The notes beneath the pieces are model-generated. The model had not been told where the DNA came from. It saw only the letters and a list, made by a program, of their open reading frames with translations, and made no database searches. From Oreohelix idahoensis (Eukaryota; Mollusca; Gastropoda; Stylommatophora; Oreohelicidae), in assembly GCA_024509875.1 (NCBI GenBank), contig JAMPIV010016264.1:186001-250000 (forward strand): a DNA stretch of 64,000 nt, written 5' to 3'. This document shows, in pieces, positions 33,560 to 47,842 of this stretch. Each line of letters opens with the position of its first letter. Within the stretch, counting starts at the first letter, position 1. A program made the translations under genes and the position numbers.

Positions 33560-35561
33560 CGACGCTGTGCAAATGACTACTGGCTCCAGCTCAGTGAGAG
33601 CATCCAGATCGCAGCGCAAACAGGCAACATTAGACAAATGTATGACGGTATAAAGAAAGCACTTGGCCCCCATAAAAGTAAGACGGCACCGCTAAAAACC
33701 ATCAGCGGAGAGAAGCTAACCGATAAGGGTAAGCAGATGGAGAGGTGGGTCGAGCACTACTCTGAGCTTTACGCTAGAGACAATACCGTTATGCCTGCAG
33801 CCCTTGATGGTGTCAACAGTCTGCCAACTATGGAGGAGCTGGATGCCGAACCAACATTAGAGGAACTCAGCAAGGCCATTGATAGCTTGGCCTCTGGCAA
33901 AGCACCAGGCAGTGATGGGATTCCTCCTGATTTAATCAAATGCTGTAAGAGCACGCTATTACATCCCCTGCATAGGATGCTGTGCCGGTGCTGGGAAGAG
34001 ACAACTATTCCTCAAGACATGCGAGATGCCAAGATTGTAACACTGTATAAAAATAAAGGAGACAGAAGTGATTGCAATAACTACAGAGGCATCTCTCTTC
34101 TTAGTATTGTTGGTAAGGTTTTTGCCAAAGTCATCTTAATGCGACTACACAAGTTAGCTGAGCGCATATATCCAGAGTCACAGTGTGGATTCCGAGCTGG
34201 CAGATCAACAACAGACATGATCTTCTCTCTTCGCCAGCTTCAGGAAAAATCAAGAGAGCAGAAAAGACCATTATATATCGCCTTTATAGACCTCACAAAA
34301 GCATTCGACCTGGTTAGTAGGGATGGACTCTTTAAAATCCTCCTGAAAATAGGCTGCCCTTCTAAAATGCTGGAAATGATAAAGTCATTCCATGACGGCA
34401 TGAAGGGAACAGTCCAATATGCTGGAAGCACGTCACAGCCCTTTGATATACGAAGTGGCGTTAAACAAGGCTGTGTTCTGGCTCCGACCCTCTTCGGAAT
34501 CTTCTTTGCCTTACTCTTGAAACATGCATTCAGAGATGCAACTGAAGGAATATGCCTTCACACTAGGTCAGATGGCCGTCTGTTTAATCTTTCAAGGCTG
34601 CAGGCAAAAACAAAAATCAGAAGGGTCACTATAAGAGACTTGTTGTTCACTGATGATGCTGCAGTCGTCACTCAAAGCCAACAGGAGCTTCAGAGCTTGA
34701 TGAATCGCTTCACTAAAGCATGCAAGGACTTTGGCCTCACAATAAGTCTAAAGAAAACGAATGTGCTGAGTCAGGATGTGGGTGCTGCACCAGTTATCAC
34801 TATCGATAACTATGAATTGGCAGTGGTGCACCACTTCACATACCTAGGGTCTACCATCAATGACAAACTCTCACTGGATACAGAAATTGACAGCCGCATT
34901 GGCAAAGCTGCAGCTACCTTTGCCCGCCTCACATCGCGTGTTTGGGGAAACTCTAAACTCACAATGAAGACCAAAGCTGCGGTATATAATGCCTGCGTCA
35001 CCAGCACACTCCTATATGGCAGCGAGACCTGGACGACCTATGCTAAGCAATAAAGAAGGCTCAATACCTTCCATTTGCGGTGTCTACGCCGCATCCTCGG
35101 CATCTCGTGGAAAGATAAAGTGACAAATGTCGAGGTGTTGTCACGTGCTGGCCTTCAAAGTATGTATACGCTTCTTAGACAGCGCAGACTTCGCTGGCTT
35201 GGCCATGTTCGCCGCATGGAAGATGGTCGCATCCCAAAAGATATCTTCTACGGACAATTAGCAGATGGCAAGAGAACAGTTGGGCGACCACAGCTGAGGT
35301 TCAAAGATGTGTGCAAGAGAGATATGAGGGCACTGGACATGGATCCAGCAACATGGGAGGATGAAGCGGCCGATCGCACTAAGTGGCGATGCTATATACG
35401 GCGCCACCTCAGATTGGGCGAAGAGAGGCTCACACAAGAAGCAGAGGTGAGGAGAAAACGTCGAAAGGAGCACCAGGAAAATAAGCAGCTGAGGGCTGTC
35501 ACCTCAGGGGCGCATTCCCATAGTCAGTTATGACTGAAGGGGCTATTATTATTATTATTAT
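33560..35561 (+). pseudogene. Family B copy 1: RT half and 3' tail
   Basis: The frame continues from the endonuclease after removal of gypsy-3. RT motifs are SGKAPGSDGIPPDLIK, NNYRGISLLSIVGK, FRAGRSTTD, YIAFIDLTKAFD, GVKQGCVLAPTLFGIFF and LLFTDDAAVV (34646-34657; copy 2 has FADD). The frame stops at TAA 35051-35053 where copy 2 has a Glu codon. The Arg-rich C-terminus follows (GHVRRMEDGRIPKD, GRPQLRFKDVCKRD), to 35533. The element ends GGGGCTATTATT with an (ATT)n tail at 35543-35561. Confidence 0.92.
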
Positions 35562-35573
35562 TGTTGTTCAGAA

Positions 35574-37370
<1,797 letters not shown>

Positions 37371-38300
37371 CACCAGAAGTACAGATGAAATTAGTAGATT
37401 AAACAACCAAACATTCTGACCCAGTCAGTCTTATGAGTGCATCACAAAGAACCATTGATGCCTACTCTGAAGAATGGTTGCATGTCTATACTGACGGATC
37501 TGCATTTAAGGCTACCATCAAAGCAGGTTATAGTCTGCATATGTTATCCAGATGGACCCTCCAATGAGCTGTCTGATTCATGCAAGGAGTTTCACTCCAT
37601 GAAGCTGAAATCATTGCACTGGAAACAGCCGTATACCATCTGAAGACTGTATTTGATGCTTTTCCCTGAAAGGCTCAAAACGTCATCATGTTTACTGATT
37701 CAACGTCTGCACTTCAAGTTTTGGATGGCAGTGGACATTGTAGAACTGAATTAGCCAAACTAATCCTGGATGCTGATCAGCTTATCACTTCCTATGGCAT
37801 CAGAATAGTTATGCAGTGGATCCCTGGCCACTCAAATACACCAGGTAATGACAGAGCAGACAGATTAGTAAAAAAAGGGAACAAGACAAGAACAACCACT
37901 CACAGCAACAACTCTCCAAACAGCCAAATTATTTATATGAACAACAAAGAAACTTGTCTAAACAGATGAGCCATGGTAAAAACTGGGAGAGAGGTTTACA
38001 GATATATGGGCGGTCCTGATCCTAATGACAACATCGGCCACCTTACAAGGAGGGATCAGAGCCTCATATTTCGGCTCAGATCACAACATATACCACTCAA
38101 CAGTCCCTTGAACAAAATTCAACCACAACACTCTCCAGAGTGCCAGCTATGTGAATACCCCTACGAAACTGATGACCATCACCTCTTTGAGTACCCAGCA
38201 TTTCATGATATTAGGAAATTGCTCCTTCCTCCTAGGCCAGTAAGGAGAAATGAAACAACTTCAGAAATCATGCAGATATCACTATATGGCATTGGCTAAC
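37371..38300 (+). pseudogene. I/Nimb-like LINE: RNase H and C-terminal Cys-rich segment
   Basis: With one frame break near 37540 the translation shows an RNase H domain: VYTDGSAF (Asp), EAEIIALETA (Glu), FTDSTSALQVL (Asp), WIPGHSNTPGNDRADRL (His and Asp). All four catalytic acids are present. A stop at 37970 is followed by the C-terminal segment with RDQSLIFRLRSQH and CQLCEYPYETDDHHLFEYP, the CX2C...HHxxF zinc-like end typical of RNase H-bearing LINEs of the I group. No upstream RT is attached, so this is a 5'-truncated copy. Confidence 0.82.
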
Positions 38301-38339
38301 AAAGTGGATAGCAGCTGCCTTAATGGAGATATCAGTTGC

Positions 38340-39990
38340 ATTTCACTTTAGAACATGGACATCAGAACCAAAGCGCATGTGCCAGGACTACCCCAGGATT
38401 CTTCACTATCACCAGTGCTGTTTAACATCTACATAGCAAAAATAGCAACCTTTCAACCAACAGGACTGGGATGAACATTAACTTTCGCAGATGACATACT
38501 CATGTACAGAACTGGCTCAGACAGACAGGAAATGATCAAGGCATACAATAGACACTAAAAGCAGTTTCTAAATTGTGTGAGAAAAGTGGATCAAAAGTCA
38601 ATCAAAAAAGGCCTATGTGATGTGGTGCTCTTTAAACAACTCGACAGTGAAAGCAGATCTTCCAAACATCACTTTCAATGGGCAGAACATTGAAATGCAA
38701 GACAAGCTAAAGTATCTAAGCATAACGTTTCTCATGGGCTTTCATTCAAGTATCATGTCGAACTGATCATACAGAAGTGTAAGCGAGGACTGGAAGCCTT
38801 AAAAACAATGGCTGTTGCATGATTGGAACAGAGACTACTGTTTCTGCTGCATCATCAGCTCGTGATTTCAGTAATCAAGTATGGGCTAGGAATACTCACA
38901 CTGTCAGTATCACAATGTGAATGACTGGAACGGATTTAAAATGAAATGATGCAACTAGTTTTGGGCTGTACGCATGATACCCCCATTGTGACAATGAGAT
39001 ACATGCTCGGACTGATGTCGATTAGATCAAGATATGCAATGGCCCAGGCAAAAGCCTAATGTGGGTAACCACAGACAAAAGACACCCCCCATACATGAGA
39101 ACATTGATGATATCAAAGGAGCAAGAATAAAGAGGGGGATGTCATGGATGGCACAGGTAGAGGCTACGATTGGTCGGCTGACAAGGGTGGAAAATTTATC
39201 CAAAGGGGAAGAGTGGAGTAAGTCAGGGGAGAACTAGATAAATTACCAGCACATCATCATTAGCCTTGGCAGAGAGTGCAGAGCTTGGGGCAATGGAAAA
39301 GCAGAGCTGGAGATCAATCAGCTGATAAGTGATCATGCTGGGGATGATGACACCATTGTGCACACTGATGGGTCTGTAGTGCGTGGTGAGAAATCAGGAT
39401 GGAGCTTCTCTGCAAGAATAAAGGGCAGGGTCATCGCTGAACAGAGTGAAGCTTATATGGCAACAACCTCCAGCATGAGGATGGAGGTAGAGGCAGTTAC
39501 CGCAGCACTGAGGTGGCTTTCTGAAACTCCATCAACCAGGACAGTTATATTGTCAGACTCTCAGGCCATGCTTCGTAAAGTTCAGAATGAAAAACTTCAA
39601 TAGAATCTTCGGGTCTTCAAGAACTGGTGTGGATCTACTGTACTGGTCATGCAGGGGTTCGTGGTAATGAGAGAGCTGACAGACTGGCCTCGAGAGCACC
39701 CATAGTGGGGACACTGGACAAGGATAAGGGAGAGATACTAGGGCAATTAATGATTGCCTGCTAGATAATGACACTGTAATGGATGAATCAACAAGGCTGA
39801 GACTGTTGGAGTTTGGCATCAAAAGTGGGACTAGCAGAAATGGATATGAGAGAGGAAGCACCTGTCGTATGTATAATCAGCATGCTACAGGTACAATTAG
39901 CATTCATACACTTCGACTTTTGCTGAGGGAGACTGAGCACCTACGGGTTTGCCCTGAGTGCAGTGAGGTCGATTCTGATTAACAATAACA
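38340..39990 (+). pseudogene. I/Nimb-like LINE: decayed RT followed by RNase H
   Basis: Conceptual translation through several stops gives VPGLPQDSSLSPVLFNIYIA and TFADDILMYRTGSDRQE (RT motifs, 38370-38520), then a C-terminal RT stretch with MMQLVLGCTHDTPIVTMRYM (38945-39010). RNase H follows: VHTDGSVVRGEKSGW (39358), MEVEAVTAALRWL, VILSDSQAML, then after a frame change GHAGVRGNERADRLAS (39645-39695) and a C-terminus with GTISIHTLRLLL and CPEC (39885-39960). It is a second, different copy from 37371-38300, with RT and RNase H of one element in their normal order. Confidence 0.78.
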
Positions 39991-40735
39991 AACAGGAACA
40001 TTTTTTAATTTCCAATAATGTAAAGATATTCCTTGCCAGTATTTGCTTAGTGCTAATATCATGTTTTTTTAAGTTAAGCGGTTCTGTGTACAACGCTACA
40101 ATATACATATGTGGAAGTGAACCTCTGTCTGTGAGGCTAATTATACCCTCACTGATTCTTGAAATCATCCACATTTTTCAAGGGATTCCTCCTATTGTGA
40201 AATTGTTGAGAACCCAGCACTAATCTTGGAGAAGCCATTAAGCACCAGATGTAATTCTTTGACCTGGTTGACTGCATGCAGGGGGATCTCACTTTGGACC
40301 CAGTGATAGGCAGGGGAAGCTGAGAAGAGATGCTGTGCAGGACGTGACAATTCCTTGGGAGAACCCTGAACCAGAGCACAGTATTTTAGCTCTGCGTAGT
40401 TGGAGAGCCCCATTGGATGGTGAGGAATGCACAGTATGCCACACGTTTTTACTCCTAACTTGGGACCAGATCTGACAATTCTTTTAAAAGCAAGTTGAGC
40501 TGGAGAAACTGGAGCTCATGACTTCAACTCAGCACATTTTGGAATGGCAGAATAGTCACATGAAAAGCCTAGATCTACAGTGTAGATAATACCAAAAAGT
40601 CTTGGTGTTGGCTGCATAACAGCAAGAAGCTCAGCAGCCCTAATTAAACAACAACACTATGTTGAGTTAGATGTATGTATTAATCCCTGTTTTATGACAT
40701 AATCATTATTTTATATTGTTTGTACATTCTCATCA
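39991..40735. other. Unassigned sequence
   Basis: No element or gene was recognised. ORFs are short and overlap on both strands. Confidence 0.5.
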
Positions 40736-41399
40736 TAAAGCATGTCCTTTGCAGATAGTCGCTCTCATCACAGCACGCCTGAAAAACTCTCAATCTCTAG
40801 CCAGCCTTCCTGCCTCCTCCACTGTCATGTTCAAGGTGCCTTCAATGTCCTGTGTTCACCGTCATCTTGGTCGGCCCCTGCCTCACCTTCCAGGTACTAT
40901 ACCCTCCATCACTGCTCTCTCTAAGCCACTTTGATGTTTAATGTGGCCAAAGTATTTCAGTTTCCGGGACATGATATTGTTTATGAGCCAGTTTTCCTCG
41001 ATGTTCAGGTCGTGTAGGATGTCTATATTTTTCTTCTTCTTGGTCAAAGATATTCTGAGAATTTTTCTGTAACACTTTGCTTCGAAAGATTCAATTTTAT
41101 TCTTTAATGTTTGAGTAATGGTCATGATTCACATCCATACATTGCTCCTGGAAAGATGCATGTTGTACTTTTATTAATTTGCTGGTGTTATGCCATAGTT
41201 TCTTCATTTTATTTAACCTCTGCATTACTATGGTGAGTCTCCTTCTGACCTCTTTTGAGCAGTCTCCATTGTTGTTAATTATAGAGCCAAGATATTCAAA
41301 ATTTGAGACACTTTCAATTTCCTCATCACTGATAGTATATTTTGGTTGGCATCTTTGTTTGTACATTCCAATACAGAAATAGTAAAGTTTTGTAGTCAA
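40736..41399 (-). pseudogene. RTE-like 3' fragment (family C)
   Basis: Minus-strand pieces read KTKLYYF, SVSNFEYLGSIINNNGDC, RRRLTIVMQRLNKM (41399-41097) and FEAKCYRKILRIS, KLKYFGHIKHQSGLE, GRGRPRW, then EGTLNMTVEEAGRLARDR (41125-40740). The order EYLGS..I, RRL, L...W, CYRKIL, KYFGH and GRGRPR is the post-RT C-terminal segment of RTE/BovB-type elements. Frame changes and stops are present. RT itself is missing. Confidence 0.8.
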
Positions 41400-42278
41400 A
41401 ATTTAAAAATAAAATGTCTTAATTAATTTTATTATGTTATACAAGTGAGGATTGCAGGAAATCGAAAATATTTTTCACTTCCGATAATGTCAATGCAGCT
41501 TCTGCTGGTATGAGGCAATGGACAATGGTTGTTAAATAAATATAAATGGTACCAATCTGAAACAAGTAGAAACATTCAAACACGTGGGCACTATATTAAC
41601 ATTACGTATAAGTTAATTCCTAGAACAGCCCCATTAAAGCATCATTCTAGAAAATGAGAAACAAACTGTATAAAATGGCGTCTTAGGGCAACAGCAGATA
41701 GGTTTTCTTTGCCATTGTTTCCCATCACGCCTAGTGGCGTCTTTAGGGCAATGGCAAATCAACCCATTTGCTGTTGTTTCCGTAATCGAAGTGACTGGCA
41801 AACGGGTGATCAGCCCGTAGCCCGTTATGGGCTGTGGAGGAAAATAATTGTATAAGCTACCCTACTAGGATATTATGATCAGGATCAGGTTTCAGGTGTT
41901 TGATGTAATATTGCAAGTGTAGATCTGTCCAGTACATGAATGCAGCTGTAGTCTCAACAAGTCTTGAAGTCTGAGAAGAAAGAGTGATTGACTAAAGCAG
42001 GGTATCTTAACACTCTTTGGACTAAAAATATAAAAAATCGTTCCGAACATAACGATGACTTTTGAAGTAAATAAGCACATTAATTTTTTTTATTTTGACT
42101 TCAAATCAATGTTTTATATTAAGAATACATGTTAACAATTATATCTGTGCTAAAAGATATACAGCTTTCACTTATTTTTGACTTTGAAATTACACGCAGA
42201 AAAATGTAAACACCGCATTTGTCTATCCGACACTTTGGATATTTTCCGAAAAACACGACTTAACAGATCGTAAACAAA
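41400..42278. other. Non-coding sequence with RTE-D tail fragments
   Basis: At about 41675-41790 the pattern CATCACGCCTAGTGGCGTCT and its neighbours match the 3' tail of the RTE fragment at 43918-43960 and occur twice in tandem. The remainder is AT-rich. The last 40 bases form the upstream region of the piggyBac exon 1. Confidence 0.6.
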
Positions 42279-42409
42279 ATGCAGTCTGATAATGACTACA
42301 ATGCATCTTGTGATGTAGATTCCTGTTCTGATGATTATTCAGAGGACTTGGAAACATGTGATGAGTCGGATGGTGAAAATACAGCTCAGAACAACTCACA
42401 TCACCAGCC

Positions 42410-43134
42410 GTAAATGCAAAGGTAATGTTACTTCGTTAACAAAATGATAACAGCTGATTTTGAACAGCAGTAGGGACCCAAAGATGCAGCAATAGAGAAT
42501 GCAGTCAGCGACCCATAGCTTGACTGCTTGCGTCTGGGTCAGCGAACCAGAGCTGACCAAGACCCTACTCCACCTCCACGTGGTGGTCCTGGAAACAGGC
42601 TGCATCACTGCAGTCTGACTGAGAGAGTAGGGATCGAAGAGGGAAGGCAACGCCGGTCCCAAAAAATGCTGTGCTGAAGTCGGATCTGTTGGCCGAAAGG
42701 TGCAGATATCGCAGTTCTGGCGTAAACAGACACAACGCAACCAACGTCCTTTTCAGGACGAACGAGGAAGAAGAAGAACAGCACTAAAACAGTTGTTTTA
42801 GTGGACTATTGTAGTCAGTATAGCTGCTTTCTGTTTGTTTTTGAAAAAAAGAAACAAATATTTCACCATTCAAACAGTTAACAAAGAACTCATGGCACCG
42901 GGAAATTAATATAAAATGGGTCGGATGTAACTTCTGAATCAGCTGATTTTTCTGACCTCATATGCCCTGTGTCTCTGCTTTTAAAAATTATTATTTACAT
43001 CATATGACTATGATTGACAGTATTCCTTTGTAAGGAAAATGTAATGTGTGTCAATTTTCCTGTGTACACTAAACTGTAACTTTGAATTCTATTGCTGATC
43101 TGTAAAAATTAATTTTAAATTGTTCTTCTTGCAG
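42410..43134 (+). other. Intron 1 of the piggyBac relic, with GC-richer insert
   Basis: Bounded by GT (42410) and AG (43134) with a pyrimidine-rich acceptor. The stretch at about 42470-42780 is GC-richer than its surroundings and ends in AAGAAGAAGAAC. Read on the minus strand it may be a SINE-like insert, but I found no boxes or duplications to prove it. Confidence 0.5.
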
Positions 43135-43228
43135 GTGTTTTGGTTATGATGGACTTGATGAAAGCCCACCTTCCAACCCTCCACCCTTTTTGCCTGAGAG
43201 AGAGTTCCAGAGCAACTTTCAGAGGTAA

Positions 43229-46200
43229 TTCATTCATTCATTCATAACCCTCCACTCCCATAGGCCTTCAACAAACACATGCCAAGTCCTCCTGTCACGT
43301 GCCATCATCTCAAGTTCTTTAAATGTTATCCTCATCATTTTCACCTGTTTCCAGCTCTCTTCTCCATGTGCTTCTTGGTCTACCTCTGCCTCTCTTGCCC
43401 TGGGGGTTCCAGAACAAGGACTGCCTTGTAATGCTATCAACAGGTCTCCTCAGTGTGTGTCCAATCCATCGCCATCATCTTCTTCTCATCTCTTGTTCCA
43501 CTGGCACTTGTCTAGTTCTTGTCCTCAGTTCCACGTTGGTAGCCTTGTCATACCATTTTAATCCCTCTATTCTACGCAAGCACCCATTTATGAAAGTCTG
43601 TAGCTTTTTGGTTGTTGTCTTTGTTGTTCTCTATGTCTCAGAGCCATACAATAGGACTGACTTCACATTTGAGTTCAAGATTCTTATTTTCGTGTTGGAT
43701 CCGATTTCTCTTGATCTCCATATATTTCCCAATGCAATAAAAGCTCCTCTTGCCTTTTGTATTCTTATTTTGATATCACTGTCTGTCCCTCCAACTTTGT
43801 CTATATTGCTGCCAAGATATGTGTACAATTTTACATCTTGTATCGGTGTTTCTTCAAGTTCAACCCTGTTATCATTCTTCTTTGATCCTTAGCCGCCGAC
43901 CGTCAAAGCAGTCAGTGGCCATCACGCCTAGTGGCGTCTTGTAGGGCAACAACAAATTGATTCCACTTTGCTCAGTCGGCGGCCATCCTTCGTACAGTGC
44001 CCCAACTCTGGTTCATTCTTTGCATCTCAGCCTCCACAGTCCTCCGCCAGGTTGCTTTTGGTCGGCCTCTCGTTTTCCTTCAGGGGTCCAAAGCATAGCT
44101 GTTCTTGTGATGGCATCGAGGTCTCTTCTGAGGACATGGCCGACCCAGCTCCAGCGTCTGCCAGCTATGAGGTGTTCATGTCCTCTTGCTTGCTCAGAGC
44201 AAGCAGATCTTGGTTGGTGATGGTATTCGGCCAAAAGATTTTCGGCCGAATACCTGTTATCATTACTTGCATTTATTCTCATTATTTTTGTCTTTTCCCT
44301 GTGTATTTTCAGACCCAATAGCTGTGACCTCTTATCGAGTGTTTTCAATTTGTCCTGCATCTGATTACGGTTATGGGACAGAAGAACCAAGTCATCAGCA
44401 AAATCCAGATCATCCAACTGCTTAGTCAGAGTCCACTGGATTCCATTTCTGTTGTGTGTTGTCGATGATCTCATAACCCAGTCTATTGCTAGCAAGAAAA
44501 GAAATGGAGACAAGAGGCATCCCTGTCACACTCCTGTTCTTATCCCAAACGGTTCTGTAAGCTGTCCTTCGTGAAGAACTCTGCATGTCATGTCTTCATA
44601 TGTTTTCTTTATTAAATGAATGATCTTCAGGGGAACTCCATAATGCCTCATCAATTTCCAAAGTGATTCTCTGTCTACACTGTCAAATGCCTTTTCGTAG
44701 TCCACAAATCCGATGTATAGTGGTGAATTCCATTCCAGACTTTGTTCAACTATTATTCTCAAAGTGGCTATCTGGTCTGTACATGATCTGTTTTGTCGAA
44801 AACCTGCTTGTTCATTTCTCAGTTTTTTGTCTATGGACTCTTTTAATCTCTGAAGGATAATCCTGTTTAATACTTTTCCTGGCACTGATAGTAACATTAT
44901 TCCTCTATAATTTGTGCACTCTTGTAAATTTCCCTTCTTAGGCAACTTAACCAGATATCCTTCCTTCCATTCTGCTGGTATCTCTTCCTTTTTCAAGACT
45001 TTACCAAGTAATTTATATAACATCTCTGGTAGCCGTGTCGATATCTGCTTTGATGGCCTCTGCTGGAATGCCATCAGGTCCAGATGCTTTTCCATCTCTT
45101 AGAAGCTTTATGGCTTTCTTTATTTCTTCCTTCGTTGGTCTTTCACCGTTAATTTGTAGCTCTTCTTCTGCTGGCTGGATGTCGGGGGGTTTTGTGGAGC
45201 TGGTCTATTGAGAAGGTCCTCAAAATATTCTGTCCACCTGTTCATTTGTTCTTGTATATTGCTGAGCAGTTTTCCACTCTTGTCTTTTATGAGGCAACTT
45301 GTTTGCTTGTATTTCCCTGTTAGTTTTTTTGTGCTGTTATACAATTCTCTCATATTTCCTTTGGCTGCAGCATCTTCTGCCTCTCTTGCCAACTCCTCAA
45401 TATACTTCCTCTTGTCTCTTTTGATACTTCTTTTTACTTCTTTGTTTGCTTCTGTGTACCCTTCTTGAGCCTTGGCTTTGGAACTTCTGGTTTTGCTTGT
45501 GTTTAAATCTGCTTTCTTATTTTTTCTGTCTTTTATCTTATTGGTGGTTTCTGTTGTTATCCATGCTTTTTTGTTGTCATTCCCTTTTCCCTAGTATTTC
45601 TTCACATGTCTCTTTCCATACAGTTTTGATTTGCTGCCAAGTCTTCTGTATTCTCTACATCTTCCAGCTGTAGGAGCACTTGGAATTTGTTGGATATTGT
45701 GACCGCAAATTTGTCTCTTGTTTCTTGATTTCTTAGATGTCCTACATTAAATTGTTGTCTATAATTTTGCATTGTTGCATATCTCTTGAGTTTCATTTTT
45801 ACTTTGGCTATCAAAAGGTGGTGATCTGATGCCACATCTGCTCCTCTATATACCTTTACATCCTGCAATGATGATCTAAACTTCTTGTTTATGCATATAT
45901 GGTCAATCTGATTTTCTGTTCTATGGTCTGGTGATATCCATGTTGCCTTGTGTATTCTCTTGTGTGGAAACATGCTTCCTCCTATAGCCAGTTGATTTGA
46001 AGCACAGAAGTTTGAGAACAGTTCCCCATTTTCATTCATTATTCCTAGCCCATGTTTTCCCATGACTTCTTCAAATCCGGTGTTGACTGTACCTATCTTT
46101 GCATTCATGTCACCCATCAAAATTGTGATGTCTCTTCTTTTTACCTTTTCCATAATTTCCTGTAGTCTAGTATAAAATGCTTCTTTCACAGACTCTTCAT

Positions 46201-46846
46201 TTGTCGTTAGTTGGTGCATAACATTGGATGACATTTACATTTATTTTCTTTTTAGCTGTTTTAAAAGTAGCTGTTATTATTCTGGGTCCAACAGCTTCCC
46301 ATTCAATGAGTGCTTTCTGTGCTTCATTAGATAACATAAGAGCTACCCCTTCACTGTGGTGTGAACTTTCGTCTTCATGTCCCGACGACAGCACCAATTC
46401 ACCTGTGATGAGTTTCTTCCTGTCTACCCCCTTCCACTTTGTTTCACACATTCCCAGAACCTCGATTTTATATTCCCTCAATTCTGCTGCTACTTGTGCC
46501 ACTATCCCTTGTTCGTTTAATGTCTGAACATTCCAGGTGCCAAATCTGGAAGTTCTCGTAGAAGAAAGAAGGTTAGTCAGTAGTAACACAGACTCCTTTC
46601 GGCTTTCTCTGTGTTGCATCATACGCCTCCCTGCGAGAGGACCTTTCCTCGTCTTGGATGGCTGTGTTTTATTTTCCTTAATTGACTTGTCCATGTTTGT
46701 TGAAGTTTTTTTGTGGTTTAAATTTTTTACAGGATGGGGTAACCAGCCCCATGCCCAACCCTCTCTAGTCGCTTTCTACAACATGCATGGCAGGAAACAA
46801 TGTTACTATTCTTTGCTCCCCTTTCGGGCCCGGTAACACACGGGTG
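43229..46846 (-). mobile_element. RTE-like family A copy 2 in the piggyBac relic
   Basis: The minus-strand element from CACCCGTGTGTTACC (46846) to a (TGAA)n tail (43229-43245) is flanked by TTTCAGAGGTAA at 43217-43228 and 46847-46858. It is full length in outline. Endonuclease pieces lie at 46694-45602 with frame changes at about 46200 and 45645. RT lies at 45392-44265, with a CGA to TGA stop in GVRQGC at about 44527. The C-terminus is at 43870-43260. A 376-bp RTE-D fragment is inserted at 43877-44252. Confidence 0.93.
43877..44252 (-). mobile_element. RTE-like family D 3' fragment, nested in RTE-A copy 2
   Basis: Flanked by CCTGTTATCATT at 43865-43876 and 44253-44264. The minus strand encodes GRRWSWVGHVLRRDLDAITR and WTPEGKRE, the C-terminal end of an RTE-like protein, followed by a short tail containing GCCACTAGGCGTGATGG. 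It is strongly 5'-truncated, as is usual for LINE insertions. Confidence 0.9.
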
Positions 46847-47842
46847 TTTCAGAGGTAAGGACCAGAGAAAATACAAAGCAGTTTTTGAGACACGTTGACT
46901 TCTTCAAACTGTAATTTTATGAAAGAATAGTTATACAAAAGGGTGTTTTCTTTTTGACAGTATATTAGATATTAGCCAACAAAATGGGGGATTAAGTTAT
47001 GGGTCTTGCTGATGCTGTTAGTGGATATACTTTGATGTTTATTTAGGTAGGAACACTGCAAATGGACCATTTGGTTTAGCTTATTCTGTAGTTAATTATG
47101 AATCTTATGAAATCTTTGGTGAGTCAAGGATATAGGGTTTATTTTGATAAATTTTATACCTCCAATCAGTTACTGAAGGACTGTGGAAGTGGAAGTTAGG
47201 GGATTTGAGCTTGTGGCACATTTATTAGAAACAGAAAGACATTTCCAGCTGCACTTTCAAATATAAAGGAATTTGAAGAAAAAAAAAATAGTATCAGTGG
47301 TGCAATGAGCTGGGTTTGAGATGAAAAATTACTAGCCCTGCAGTGGAGAGGTAACAAAACTATAACACTGGTTTCAAGCATTCACAATGCAAATGGCCAT
47401 GGGTTCGCTAAGCATAGAACTAAGGTTAATTGGAATTTTTAAGAACTTAATGTTAGACAGCTAAATCTTGTAAGGGATTACAATATATACATGAAAGGAG
47501 TGGACAAGAGTGACCAGCTGATTAACAAGTACAATGTTTTGAGAAAGACCAATAAATATTGGAAAACTCTTTTTTTCACTTTCTGGATATTGCTATGGTA
47601 AATGCTTACATTTTATTTCAAGACTTGCAGAAAAATCACCCAGATGTAGAAGAACTGAAAAGACCAGCTAGATATGGTCAGCTAGATTTTACAGAAGACC
47701 TAATCCGGGAATTGGGGAACATAAGTTTGTATGATGATGCACTACTCGCTTCAAAGCCCCCAGTTTTTTCTTGGCACACCATGGACCCCGAGTTTACAGA
47801 GACAAAAAGAAATTGTAAGCTTTGCTTTCACTGTAAAGATTG

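Larger units (their letters stand above)
24187..35561 (+). mobile_element. RTE-like non-LTR retrotransposon, family B copy 1, split by gypsy-3
   Basis: The two parts 24187-26152 and 33560-35561 are collinear with the family B copy at 53049-57034. The element has a long 5' region (24187-25020), an APE endonuclease, RT and a C-terminal Arg-rich segment, and ends in (ATT)n. Gypsy-3 lies between the parts with a CTGCT duplication. It is flanked by TGTTGTTCAGAA on both sides. It is full length apart from the insertion but has internal stops. Confidence 0.93.
42279..47842 (+). pseudogene. piggyBac-type transposase gene with introns, decayed and interrupted
   Basis: Exon 1 (42279-42409) encodes an acidic N-terminus starting MQSDNDYNASCDVDSC, as usual for piggyBac proteins. 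Its donor GTAAAT and the acceptor TTCTTGCAG (43134) join in phase to exon 2 (43135-43224, CFGYDGLDESPP), which ends at donor AG|GTAA. RTE-A copy 2 sits on that donor. Downstream (about 47000-47842) the transposase core appears in broken frames: GLADAVSGYT, GYRVYFDNFYTSNQLL, RNRKTFPAAL, ITLVSSIHN, DYNIYMKGVDKSDQL, FHFLDIAMVNAYILF. The stop at 47840 follows NCKLCFHCKD. Much of the central core is missing. AATAAA at about 48233 could be its polyadenylation signal. Confidence 0.8.
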
